Origin: Promethearchaeota archaeon
GTDB lineage: Archaea > Asgardarchaeota > Lokiarchaeia > Sigynarchaeales > MK-D1
Direction: 5' to 3'
Assembly (NCBI GenBank): GCA_016839865.1
Contig: JAEOTN010000101.1
Coordinates: 1-11,142 of the forward strand
DNA length: 11,142 nt
Of this stretch, positions 1 through 6,602 are shown piece by piece (position 1 is the stretch's first letter; the number at the start of each line of letters is the position of its first letter). A program made the translations under genes and the position numbers. Under the pieces are notes generated by a model. That model made no database searches, was not told the DNA's origin, and worked only from the letters and a program-made list of their open reading frames with translations.

Positions 1-1145
1 AATCCAGGACGATTCTTGTGTAACGCATTGTAATATTCGTCTAGTTGTGTATCAATAGAGAAATTAATCTGTTTAACGCATTCTCTTTGATTTCCATCAG
101 TTACGTCATAGATGTCTTTGAGAATTGATTCAGATAAGGGGAAATATATGTCCTTTGGAGGTAATGCTCCTAAAGTAGTCCAGAAATGCGACATAGCACG
201 AATATAAAATACTTTTAGATCTTCATACGTGAATTTGTCCAAAATCAGCTCTGGTTCCATGCGTTGGAGTGTCGGACGATCTGCTGTTTTTAATACTTCA
301 GCCCAAACAGGTTTCAAACATGCGGACACAATTATTGAATTTCGAGTCTCATTGTACATACGTTTAATATACTCGAAGAACTTCTGCTGTGCTTCAGGAC
401 CAAACGATCTAAGTGGGGATTCCATTTCATCAAAATAGAATATTAAAACTCGTTCACTTAAATCGCAAATGATTTTAATCATTGCTAAGCATACATCATC
501 TTGCTCCAGAATTGAGTGAACTTGTAACTGCTTCTGTTCTTCTTCTGTTAATCCTTCTCCAAGCAACCATCTAAGTGCAAGAGAACCCTTAAAGTGCTGG
601 ATCCCTTTTAACCGTAGATAAACTAATGCTTTCACACAATCAGAAAATACTCCAGGAAAAGTAGGTAAAATTTTGGCAATTAGAAATGAGGGATTGTCAA
701 CATAATTAGTTTCGTTGAGATCTATGTTCAATTCTTCTAACAAAATATCTACAATTTGAATGAAAAACCGTTCATCCGCGATTTCTTCCACTAAACAAGT
801 ATAAATATGATGGAACAAGCGGTAGGGGACTGCTGGGCTGCTAACATACACCGTTTTATATGGTATCTTCGTTTCTTTTGAATTCTCTCTTGCTTTTAAG
901 ACATGATAATAATGTGTTTTGCCGCATCCTGCGTTTGCTATAATTGGGAGAAATCGTGCGGTCTGATCAATACTCGTCGTTCGAATTAGCCGACTAATTT
1001 TGTAATCAATCACTTTTCGGTTCATTGTAACAATATCGAGAGATGGATCTTCTTCAATGTTGTACTTCGACACAGCACGATTAAATGGCAAGATAGCGAT
1101 ATTTTCTGCTAACAAATTTACGTTTGGGTCCTCAGCAATCTCCAT
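1..1145 (-). CDS. P-loop (AAA-type) ATPase, C-terminus cut by window edge
   Basis: Reading the minus strand from ATG at 1145-1143 gives an open frame of 381 codons that runs off base 1, so the C-terminus is missing. A Walker A motif of AxxxxGKT form (ANAGCGKT, residues 70-77) and a Walker B motif (VLIFYFDE, ending D239-E240) are clear. A hydrophobic strand ending in Ser/Ala (SIIVSA, about 270-275) lies 30 residues later, where AAA+ proteins have sensor 1. There is no signal peptide or membrane segment, so it should be a cytosolic nucleotide hydrolase. About 155 residues lie between Walker A and B, far more than in a minimal AAA+ core, which suggests an inserted helical region. The overall style recalls large regulatory or defence ATPases and Orc1/Cdc6-like proteins, but I cannot assign a family and no nuclease or helicase domain is visible here. 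It is divergent from the 7TM gene, and a TATA-like box sits about 30 bases upstream. P-loop ATPase is secure; its role is unknown. Confidence 0.85.
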   Translation of the reverse strand, partial: MEIAEDPNVNLLAENIAILPFNRAVSKYNIEEDPSLDIVTMNRKVIDYKISRLIRTTSIDQTARFLPIIANAGCGKTHYYHVLKARENSKETKIPYKTVYVSSPAVPYRLFHHIYTCLVEEIADERFFIQIVDILLEELNIDLNETNYVDNPSFLIAKILPTFPGVFSDCVKALVYLRLKGIQHFKGSLALRWLLGEGLTEEEQKQLQVHSILEQDDVCLAMIKIICDLSERVLIFYFDEMESPLRSFGPEAQQKFFEYIKRMYNETRNSIIVSACLKPVWAEVLKTADRPTLQRMEPELILDKFTYEDLKVFYIRAMSHFWTTLGALPPKDIYFPLSESILKDIYDVTDGNQRECVKQINFSIDTQLDEYYNALHKNRPG

Positions 1146-1153
1146 TTAAATCG

Positions 1154-1195
1154 AGATAGTTAGTTTCGTGGGATTTTAAACGTCACGTACTATCT
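1154..1195. repeat. Inverted repeat AGATAGT/ACTATCT flanking the ATPase TATA-like box
   Basis: AGATAGT at 1154-1160 and its exact reverse complement ACTATCT at 1189-1195 are separated by 28 bases that contain the ATPase TATA-like box. The core ACTATC recurs at 1227-1232. The position suits an operator, but seven bases in AT-rich DNA can also match by chance. Confidence 0.35.
1171..1180 (-). promoter_or_regulatory. TATA-like box for the P-loop ATPase gene
   Basis: On the minus strand this reads TTTAAAATCC, about 26-35 bases upstream of the ATPase ATG. That is the spacing expected for an archaeal TATA box driving a nearly leaderless transcript. There is no Shine-Dalgarno sequence before the ATG. 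A 7-bp inverted repeat flanks the box. Confidence 0.45.
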
Positions 1196-1217
1196 TGATG
1201 ATATTAATTTTGTCTCA

Positions 1218-1239
1218 CATCTCTCAACTATCAGAGATG
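1218..1239. repeat. Inverted repeat CATCTCT/AGAGATG upstream of the 7TM gene
   Basis: CATCTCT (1218-1224) and AGAGATG (1233-1239) are exact reverse complements around an 8-base spacer that contains ACTATC. The right arm ends four bases before the TTATTTAAAG box of the 7TM gene. It is therefore placed like an upstream activator or repressor site next to TBP/TFB binding. No regulator gene for it is visible in the window. Confidence 0.4.
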
Positions 1240-1242
1240 AAA

Positions 1243-1252
1243 TTATTTAAAG
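1243..1252 (+). promoter_or_regulatory. TATA-like box for the 7TM membrane protein gene
   Basis: TTATTTAAAG lies 42-51 bases upstream of the ATG at 1294. With the usual archaeal TATA-to-start distance of about 25 bases, transcription would begin near 1270 and leave a leader of about 24 bases. This is one reason to prefer 1294 over in-frame upstream starts at 1195, 1198 and 1237, all of which lie upstream of the box. Confidence 0.45.
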
Positions 1253-1293
1253 TTCAAAAACTAAATGTAAAACTAAATATCTCCGTGATCATT

Positions 1294-2097
1294 ATGGCAT
1301 TATCAGACATAATTACATTTTTAGATTTGACACTTCAGGAAATTATCCTTATTATCTTAGAGCTAATTTTCTTGTTATTGTGGTCTTTAAACATTTCACA
1401 TTTCAATAAGCGAAGAAAAACAGACAAAAGTAAGGTCATTCAATATATTTTTCTTACTAGTGTATTCTATCTTTGTGCAATTGTACAATTGGTGGATATT
1501 TTGGGTTTGGATCAGTGGTCCTATCCTATTTTTGGATTCAAATTATCTATAGGATATGGTGTAGCGGTAGTATTTAGCACACTAGCATCCTTTTTCTTCT
1601 ATGCATTTGGATTGGCAGTATTTGGGAAGAATCCTCAAAAAGCAAGACGTAATAAACTAATCTTTGGATTGTTTGATTTTCCAGCAGGAATTATGGTCTT
1701 TATGGGAAAAATCTCTCGACCTTATTGGACTCAAATCATATTTGCTGATTTGCCTTTATATGATGTGCTATTTTTAGGTGGTTTTGCAATTCATTTCATC
1801 GCATCTCTGTTTTTGGGTATCTTTTTATTTATCAATACCTCCAAAGTTGCTAGATATTCTGATACCAGAATCGATCGTGCATCTTTCCGACTGATGTCTC
1901 TCTCGGGAGTCTCCGTAGTTATTTCCTATTTACTCTGGATTGTCGAGGGATTAGTGTCACCTCAAGATGTATCCTATTGGGGAATAGCTGGCTGGGGTTT
2001 TGCGATATTAATCTCCTTTTTTATGTACCTAGGATACGCTCAACCCAAATTCTTTAAAAAATGGTTTAGAGATAAACCAATCCACATCCGCACATAA
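1294..2097 (+). CDS. Seven-transmembrane protein, receptor-like topology, unknown function
   Basis: This 267-residue protein is almost entirely membrane. Seven hydrophobic segments lie near residues 16-34, 49-70, 86-110, 122-138, 156-181, 198-220 and 228-248. Loops 1, 3 and 5 and the tail are rich in Lys/Arg (NKRRKTDK, GKNPQKARRNK, SKVARY...RIDR, KKWFRDK). By the positive-inside rule the N-terminus is therefore outside and the C-terminus inside, the topology of 7TM receptors and of the 7TM sensor domain found on some histidine kinases. The last helix runs into GYAQPKFFKKWF. This resembles the short Pro-plus-basic linker that joins such sensor domains to cytoplasmic output domains, but here the protein stops with no kinase or other domain. 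The frame is open back to 1195, but the translation upstream of 1294 is poorly membrane-like and covers the promoter box and an inverted repeat. The EamA gene follows after 37 bases. Membrane protein: sure. Sensor role: inference. Confidence 0.75.
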   Translation: MALSDIITFLDLTLQEIILIILELIFLLLWSLNISHFNKRRKTDKSKVIQYIFLTSVFYLCAIVQLVDILGLDQWSYPIFGFKLSIGYGVAVVFSTLASFFFYAFGLAVFGKNPQKARRNKLIFGLFDFPAGIMVFMGKISRPYWTQIIFADLPLYDVLFLGGFAIHFIASLFLGIFLFINTSKVARYSDTRIDRASFRLMSLSGVSVVISYLLWIVEGLVSPQDVSYWGIAGWGFAILISFFMYLGYAQPKFFKKWFRDKPIHIRT

Positions 2098-2110
2098 CCA
2101 AATCTATTAA

Positions 2111-2120
2111 TTTCTTTTTT
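2111..2120 (+). terminator. T-rich 3' end after the 7TM gene
   Basis: TTTCTTTTTT begins 14 bases after the 7TM stop codon. Archaeal transcription ends at U-rich runs without needing a hairpin, and aCPSF1 cleaves at such runs. Since the EamA gene starts only 15 bases further on, some read-through is possible. Confidence 0.4.
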
Positions 2121-2134
2121 AATTTATAAGCAAG

Positions 2135-3094
2135 ATGGCAGAAACTAGTACTCCAAAAACAAACAATAAGTGGAAATACATACCTGAATTTCTACTGGTT
2201 CTAGTTACACTCTTTTGGGGTACCACTTTTATTCTCACAAAGCAAACTACAGAAGATATACCCTCTTTCTTATATCTTGGAATTCGATTTGGGATAGCTT
2301 TTCTCGCTATGGTGCCATTTCTATTCAATTCAGGCAAATTCTTCAAATCCTGGAGAAATTGGAAAATATCAATAATAGCAGGATTCCTATATTTTCTCTC
2401 AATTTTCACTCAAACTCTGGGATTACAATCTACTTCTGCATCGAAAGGTGCATTTATTACATCTCTTGGAGTGATTTTTGTTCCTCTATTCATGAGTATT
2501 GTTCAAAAACGAAGAGTCCATTTTCTACTCTGGATAGCCGTATTGATTGCTATTACTGGGGTAGGATTGCTATCTTTTTCAGAGGTTGAGTCAATATCTT
2601 GGTTGGGGGATAGCTTAGTTCTAATTTGTGCTATTGCTTATGCTTTCTATGTGATATATCTAGATAATAACGTTCAAGATGTAGAAATTATGCCATTTAC
2701 AACGATACAACTGTTCTTAATAGCATTTCTTTCCATTGTAATTTCTTTGATATATGAATTTGGAATCACGGACTCCATACCTGATATATCTACAATGTTT
2801 TCTGTCCAAAACACATTGGTTCTACTTTATTTGGGAGTAGTTGCAACAACTCTGACTTTCGTAATGCAATCTTATGGGCAAAAATTTGTTTCTTCTACAC
2901 GGACATCCCTAATTTTTACTTTTGAGCCATTTTTTGCCACATTATTTGCTATTTGGATTGGGGGTGAAATTTTATCGCTTTTTGTAGGAATTGGTATGAT
3001 TTTCATCTTTATTGCTGTAATAATTTCAATTTTAAGCCCTCAAGATCCTCTTAAATCTCAGAAGAAGACTGAAGTAAAAGAAGACAAAATGTAG
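2135..3094 (+). CDS. EamA-family (DMT superfamily) transporter
   Basis: A 319-residue membrane protein of the drug/metabolite transporter superfamily, probably moving a small metabolite or amino acid across the cytoplasmic membrane; the substrate cannot be read from sequence. About ten hydrophobic helices form two EamA repeats, roughly residues 15-148 and 160-297. The first repeat opens with the typical LFWGTTFILTK stretch. The second carries the usual late segment around TTLTFVMQSYGQK, then the FEPFFATLFAIWIGGE region that closes EamA proteins. Length is normal for the family (about 280-320). A hydrophilic Lys/Glu-rich tail of about 20 residues follows the last helix. The start at 2135 gives a short polar N-terminus before helix 1, and no later Met would preserve that helix. 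The gene is 37 bases behind the 7TM gene, so co-transcription is possible, though a T-run lies between them. It converges with the phosphohexomutase. Confidence 0.9.
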   Translation: MAETSTPKTNNKWKYIPEFLLVLVTLFWGTTFILTKQTTEDIPSFLYLGIRFGIAFLAMVPFLFNSGKFFKSWRNWKISIIAGFLYFLSIFTQTLGLQSTSASKGAFITSLGVIFVPLFMSIVQKRRVHFLLWIAVLIAITGVGLLSFSEVESISWLGDSLVLICAIAYAFYVIYLDNNVQDVEIMPFTTIQLFLIAFLSIVISLIYEFGITDSIPDISTMFSVQNTLVLLYLGVVATTLTFVMQSYGQKFVSSTRTSLIFTFEPFFATLFAIWIGGEILSLFVGIGMIFIFIAVIISILSPQDPLKSQKKTEVKEDKM

Positions 3095-3098
3095 TCAG

Positions 3099-3119
3099 AA
3101 ATAATGTAAAAAATTATTT
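3099..3119 (-). terminator. A:T hairpin with T-run between convergent genes
   Basis: AAATAAT (3099-3105) and ATTATTT (3113-3119) pair as a 7-bp all-A:T stem around a 7-base loop. On the minus strand the loop region reads as a T6 run, and the structure overlaps the stop codon of the phosphohexomutase. It sits in the 19-base gap between two convergent stop codons, so it probably marks the end of the minus-strand transcript and perhaps of both. Confidence 0.45.
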
Positions 3120-4574
3120 TAGTCGGACATAATCATAGGATTCTGCCAATATCTTAGCCGTTGCATCAATATTTTTGTGAGTAGTTTTTTCATCTACAGT
3201 GCTTTCTCCTTCAACACGTAGAATGGGAGAAGTTCCTGAACGTCGTATTAAAATCCATCCTTTTTCAAAATCCATACGTAGTCCATCAATGTTGTTATAT
3301 TTGATGTCTTTAAATCCCTGCTCCTCTAACCAAGGTTCTACAATCATACCCATTTCTTTATATTCTTCACTTGAAATGGGTTTGTCATAAGCTAAAGGAT
3401 ATTCTTTCTTCACAAAAGGAAATTTAGGAATTTCTGCAATGAGCTCTGTAAATGGACGTTTTTCATAAGATAATAACTCGATAAGTTTTGCGATGGTAAC
3501 TAAAGAATCAGGTCCCATATGGAAATCAGGCCAGATATAGGTTCCCGAATTTTCACCTCCGATAAATGCACCCTTACCTTTCTTTTGGATTTCAATTGCT
3601 ACCTTGATATCCCCAACTTGTGTACGCACTATTTTACAACCGAGTGGCTCAAGAGTCTTTTCTATTACATTTGACGAATTAATTGGGGTCATTACGTAAG
3701 GGGTTATTCCTTTTTTAGGAGGATTTATTTCTAATTCTTTTTTTGCTAAGAACGCAAGCATTCGTACAGGTTCAATAATCTCACCATTTGCGTCGATAAA
3801 TATAACCCGATCTGCATCTCCATCAAGAGCCATCCCTAATTCAATATTTGGGGTGTTCTTGATTATATTTGATACAATATGCAGATTTTCAATTGATGGT
3901 TCACTTAGTCTACCTGGGAAATGACCGTCAGGTTGCGAATTTAAAGTCACATATTTACATCCCAAACGTTTCAATAGGAGTGGTGCAACTTCACATGATG
4001 AACCATTACCAGGATCAATAATAACTTGATGCATTCCATTATCTGGATTTGGCTTAATTCTTTTGAGAATCTCATCTATATGTAGTGTATTAATGTCATT
4101 TATGTGTGTAACCGTACCTACTTCATCCCAAGAGATTTTCCGGAATGCTTTCTTTTTATAAATATTTTCAACATCTAACTCTTGTTCAGGAGTAAATCCG
4201 AGCCCACTGGGATTCCATAGTTTAATACCTATATATTCAGGGGTATTATGGCTAGCAGTAATCATGATCCCGCAATCTCCATCCAAGAACTTCATGGAAA
4301 GACAGAGTGTGGGCGTAGTCACCATACCAAGAGTAAGAACTTTGCATCCTGCGGAAATAAGACCTGAATTCAAAGCTAACTCAATAGGAATTGCTGTTGT
4401 GCGAATATCCCGACCAATCACAACGGTTTTTCCTTCAATATATGAACCAATCGCTAACCCGAGTGTAAGAGCAGTAGATGGAGTAAATTGCTTTGTATCA
4501 CTCCCGTATGGAGCGAATATTTTACGTATACCAGAAGTTCCGAACATTTTACCTTGACCATATAAATCTGTCAT
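3114..4574 (-). CDS. Phosphohexomutase (phosphomannomutase/phosphoglucomutase/GlmM family)
   Basis: A 486-residue alpha-D-phosphohexomutase, which moves a phosphate between C1 and C6 of a hexose phosphate and so feeds nucleotide-sugar synthesis (glycans, N-glycosylation, GlcNAc). All four family signatures are present (numbering from ATG 4574): catalytic phosphoserine loop TASHN with Ser108; Mg2+ loop DGDADR at 251-256; sugar loop GGENSG at 339-344; and phosphate-binding loop RRSGTSPILRVEG near 444-456. FGTSGIRK at the N-terminus is also typical. The serine loop reads TASHNT where TASHNP is commonest. The GENSG loop does not separate glucose/mannose from glucosamine substrates, so I give no gene symbol. 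Start choice: GTG at 4577 and ATG at 4574 are adjacent, while an ATG at 4547 would start directly at MFGTSG with an AAGGT sequence before it. I prefer 4574 because a TATA-like box lies about 20-26 bases upstream. It diverges from the VTT/DedA gene. Confidence 0.93.
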   Translation of the reverse strand: MTDLYGQGKMFGTSGIRKIFAPYGSDTKQFTPSTALTLGLAIGSYIEGKTVVIGRDIRTTAIPIELALNSGLISAGCKVLTLGMVTTPTLCLSMKFLDGDCGIMITASHNTPEYIGIKLWNPSGLGFTPEQELDVENIYKKKAFRKISWDEVGTVTHINDINTLHIDEILKRIKPNPDNGMHQVIIDPGNGSSCEVAPLLLKRLGCKYVTLNSQPDGHFPGRLSEPSIENLHIVSNIIKNTPNIELGMALDGDADRVIFIDANGEIIEPVRMLAFLAKKELEINPPKKGITPYVMTPINSSNVIEKTLEPLGCKIVRTQVGDIKVAIEIQKKGKGAFIGGENSGTYIWPDFHMGPDSLVTIAKLIELLSYEKRPFTELIAEIPKFPFVKKEYPLAYDKPISSEEYKEMGMIVEPWLEEQGFKDIKYNNIDGLRMDFEKGWILIRRSGTSPILRVEGESTVDEKTTHKNIDATAKILAESYDYVRLK

Positions 4575-4592
4575 CACACAAAAATATGGGGG

Positions 4593-4600
4593 AATATTTC
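4593..4600 (-). promoter_or_regulatory. TATA-like box for the phosphohexomutase gene
   Basis: The minus strand reads GAAATATT here, 19-26 bases before the ATG at 4574. This is the spacing for a leaderless archaeal transcript. The box is weak compared with a TTTATATA consensus. Confidence 0.3.
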
Positions 4601-4648
4601 AAAAAAATGGTTTGAATACTTACTGAATAGTCAAGTACCAAAAATAGA

Positions 4649-4656
4649 TTTATAAG
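4649..4656 (+). promoter_or_regulatory. TATA box for the VTT/DedA gene
   Basis: TTTATAAG is close to the archaeal TATA consensus and is preceded by an A-rich stretch that could serve as the TFB recognition element. Transcription should begin near 4680, giving a leader of about 35 bases before the ATG at 4715. A second, weaker TTTTATAC occurs at 4675-4682. Confidence 0.55.
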
Positions 4657-4703
4657 GGCAAACAATCACTCTAATTTTATACATGGGCTGATTGGACAGC
4701 ACT

Positions 4704-4707
4704 GGAG
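4704..4707 (+). promoter_or_regulatory. Shine-Dalgarno site of the VTT/DedA gene
   Basis: GGAG lies seven bases before the ATG at 4715 and fixes that start. It is the only well-placed ribosome binding site among the genes here; the other transcripts look leaderless or weakly led. Confidence 0.6.
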
Positions 4708-4714
4708 ATACAAC

Positions 4715-5662
4715 ATGTCTGCAATTGAACAAAAAAGCAAGGAAGAACCAAAGAAGAAAAGTAAGGCAGGACAATTTATCGCTAAATGGGGTGGATTGTT
4801 CTTCTTAATAGTAATGATTACTGTTATTGTTGTATTAGCTGTGTTAAAAATAACATTTGGGCAATGGCTTGCAGATCTTGTGATTACGTTTTTTAATAAT
4901 TATGGAAATTGGGGGATTTATCTTGGAGTTGCGATTATATCAGTGTTTGGTAATTTTACTGTGATATTTCCGGTGCCTTATGTTGTTGCACTGATTGTGA
5001 TAGGAGCATTCGTTCCAGGTGTAAATCCTTTTCTTGTTGGACTGGCTGCTGGATTGGGTGCTAGTGTTGGAGAAGTTTCTGCATGGTTGATCGGTAGAGG
5101 GGGTCAAGAATTTATAAAATCCGAAAAAACAGAACGAATGAAGAGATATATTGAAAAAGGATGGGCTCCTGTGCTAATTTTCATTTTTGCAGCTACTCCG
5201 TTACCCGATGACGCATTTTTAATAGTTGTCGGGTATACTGGGTATAGTATATTAAAAACGCTATTTTGGTGCTTCTTAGGAAAGTTTGTACTATGCACAT
5301 TTACTACTGCTATCCCGGTTTGGATTCAAAATTGGTGGCCTAATTTTGCAGCTACATTGTATCGTATCTTCGGTATTAATTATGAAGATGCAATTGCAGG
5401 ACATGTGTCAGAAACACCCGCAACTTGGCAAGATCTACTACTTAGTACAAGCATCTGGATTGGTATTATTATTATTACATTTATCCTGATTTCCATCGAT
5501 TGGGATAAAGTCTTCCATCGAGTTAAAAAAACACGCGATAGTCATCCCCATCGTTCTTTGAAGAAAGGTGTTGATTTCAAGCCACATGAGGGTGATGAGG
5601 AAATAAAAGTACCAAAAGATGCTCAATCTAACGAGAATGAATTAAAAGAGCAAACCGGATAA
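4715..5662 (+). CDS. VTT/DedA-family (SNARE-associated) membrane protein
   Basis: A 315-residue membrane protein carrying the VTT (DedA/Tvp38/TMEM64) domain, whose members are thought to act as lipid or polyprenyl-phosphate flippases or scramblases. After a Lys-rich cytosolic N-terminus (1-24) come one helix (28-46) and then the VTT core, about 64-205. The core shows GASVGE at 115-120, WLIGRGG at 124-130 and an amphipathic ERMKRYIEKGW stretch. It then has the TPLPDD re-entrant loop motif (161-166), the GYTGY turn and a later helix with GK at 189-190. A final helix lies at about 246-263. The last 50 residues are charged and hydrophilic, longer than in most DedA proteins. The start is fixed by a GGAG site. 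The two acidic residues of PLPDD are the conserved functional pair in this family. The gene has its own promoter and is divergent from the phosphohexomutase. Family: sure; substrate: not known. Confidence 0.9.
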   Translation: MSAIEQKSKEEPKKKSKAGQFIAKWGGLFFLIVMITVIVVLAVLKITFGQWLADLVITFFNNYGNWGIYLGVAIISVFGNFTVIFPVPYVVALIVIGAFVPGVNPFLVGLAAGLGASVGEVSAWLIGRGGQEFIKSEKTERMKRYIEKGWAPVLIFIFAATPLPDDAFLIVVGYTGYSILKTLFWCFLGKFVLCTFTTAIPVWIQNWWPNFAATLYRIFGINYEDAIAGHVSETPATWQDLLLSTSIWIGIIIITFILISIDWDKVFHRVKKTRDSHPHRSLKKGVDFKPHEGDEEIKVPKDAQSNENELKEQTG

Positions 5663-5671
5663 ATTATTCTA

Positions 5672-5687
5672 TTTTTAACCCATTTTT
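5672..5687 (+). terminator. T-rich 3' end of the VTT/DedA gene
   Basis: Two T5 runs (5672-5676 and 5683-5687) begin ten bases after the stop codon. A short palindrome (5685-5700) overlaps the second run and could help fold the RNA end, or could belong to the next promoter instead. Confidence 0.4.
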
Positions 5688-5700
5688 CGAATTCTCGAAA
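5685..5700. repeat. 16-bp palindrome TTTCGA-ATTC-TCGAAA
   Basis: The 6-bp arms are exact reverse complements around the spacer ATTC. It ends 15 bases upstream of the TATA-like box of the polyferredoxin gene, a position suited to an upstream transcription factor. A near twin with the same spacer, TTACGC-ATTC-GCGTAA, lies at 6603-6618. It could instead be part of the 3' end of the VTT/DedA transcript. Confidence 0.45.
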
Positions 5701-5715
5701 TGCTGTTGAGTTATG

Positions 5716-5723
5716 TTTATATG
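5716..5723 (+). promoter_or_regulatory. TATA-like box for the polyferredoxin gene
   Basis: TTTATATG is close to consensus and would start transcription near 5743, about 25 bases before the ATG at 5768. A second candidate, ATTATTATAC near 5744-5753, would place the start near 5775 and favour the downstream ATG at 5801 or 5840. An AAGGAG at 5731-5736 has no start codon at a suitable distance. Confidence 0.4.
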
Positions 5724-5767
5724 ATTCGATAAGGAGATTTTCTTATTATTATACTTGGCTGAATTAT

Positions 5768-6532
5768 ATGTTTCCAAAGACCAATAAAACAATTAATCAA
5801 ATGCATTACAAATTTGGTTTGAAATTTCTCCAGAAGCAAATGGAAATCTCCTTAGATCGAGCGAAATGCGTCGGATGTGGTACTTGTGCAATTGTCTGTC
5901 CAAAAGACGCAATAATAAGTGGTCCCAAGACGAAGGGTAAAGATGAGCATTTACATTCAGTAATGGATGATAATATCGTCTTAGACGTATCAGATCCACA
6001 AAAATGTGTATACTGTGGAACATGCGTTTATTTCTGCCCATTTGATGCACTTAAAATGACTATAGATGGCCGCGTGGTTCCAAAAGAAGAAATAGATTTA
6101 GTAACCAGGGAAGTAGTTCCTAAGCTCGAAGGAAAAATGCAAATGATGAAGAATGCAAAAATTGAAGCACACGTTTATTTGAAGGGAACAGTCGAAGTTC
6201 TAAAAACAGAAAATGCTAATGAACGTGAGTTTCAACTGGAATACGTAAACAACTGTCCTGGGGAATGTCACAAGTGTATCGATATTTGTCCAAATAGTGC
6301 TTTAGAGCGCATGCCATATGAGGAAGCATTGAAAACTGGGATTACAATAAAAGTTGATGATAAAGCTTGCATTGCATGTGGATCCTGCGTAATGGCATGC
6401 CCTTCGGATAAAATCAAGATGAAAAGAACAAAAATTGAGACTTCTGGTCCGTATAGTGACATGTTTATGGAAACTATTTGCGAAAAATTAGGTGTTCCTC
6501 TTCCACCTAATCCCAAACTAAAATCCAAATAA
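5768..6532 (+). CDS. Polyferredoxin with four [4Fe-4S] motifs, FwdF-like
   Basis: A soluble 254-residue electron carrier with four cluster-binding motifs, numbered from the ATG at 5768. They are C34-C37-C40-C44-P, C80-C83-C86-C90-P, C163-C167-C170-C174-P and C201-C204-C207-C211-P. Three have the classic CxxCxxCxxxCP form; the third has an extra residue (CPGECHKCIDICP). The first two and last two form two ferredoxin-like halves joined by a cluster-free alpha/beta linker of about 70 residues (91-162). This layout, the openings CVGCGTCAIVCP and CVYCGTC, and the linker resemble FwdF, the polyferredoxin of formylmethanofuran dehydrogenase. However, no Fwd/Fmd subunit is nearby, so its redox partner is unknown. 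There is no signal peptide or helix. Start is uncertain: Met12 (5801) and Met25 (5840) are alternatives, and Met25 lies just before the first cluster, as in most ferredoxins. The gene has its own TATA-like box and a strong T9 end. Confidence 0.88.
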   Translation: MFPKTNKTINQMHYKFGLKFLQKQMEISLDRAKCVGCGTCAIVCPKDAIISGPKTKGKDEHLHSVMDDNIVLDVSDPQKCVYCGTCVYFCPFDALKMTIDGRVVPKEEIDLVTREVVPKLEGKMQMMKNAKIEAHVYLKGTVEVLKTENANEREFQLEYVNNCPGECHKCIDICPNSALERMPYEEALKTGITIKVDDKACIACGSCVMACPSDKIKMKRTKIETSGPYSDMFMETICEKLGVPLPPNPKLKSK

Positions 6533-6534
6533 TC

Positions 6535-6555
6535 GATTTTTATCGGTTTTTTTTT
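6535..6555 (+). terminator. T9 terminator after the polyferredoxin gene
   Basis: Soon after the stop codon the sequence holds a T5 run and then T9 at 6547-6555, the longest T-run in the window. A further TTTATTTTTT follows at 6574-6583. This is a strong U-rich archaeal 3' end. Confidence 0.6.
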
Positions 6556-6602
6556 ATAAATCACACAAAAGTATTTATTTTTTGAATCTCTAACCAACTT
6601 AA

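Noticed and set aside
229..438. Plus-strand open frame of 69 codons inside the ATPase gene
   Set aside because: It is antisense to the Walker B and sensor region of the P-loop ATPase, which is clearly the coding frame.
1195..1293. N-terminal extension of the 7TM gene in the same frame (TTG 1195, ATG 1198, ATG 1237)
   Set aside because: The stretch contains the TATA-like box and an inverted repeat, and its translation adds no recognisable domain; ATG 1294 gives a normal membrane-protein start.
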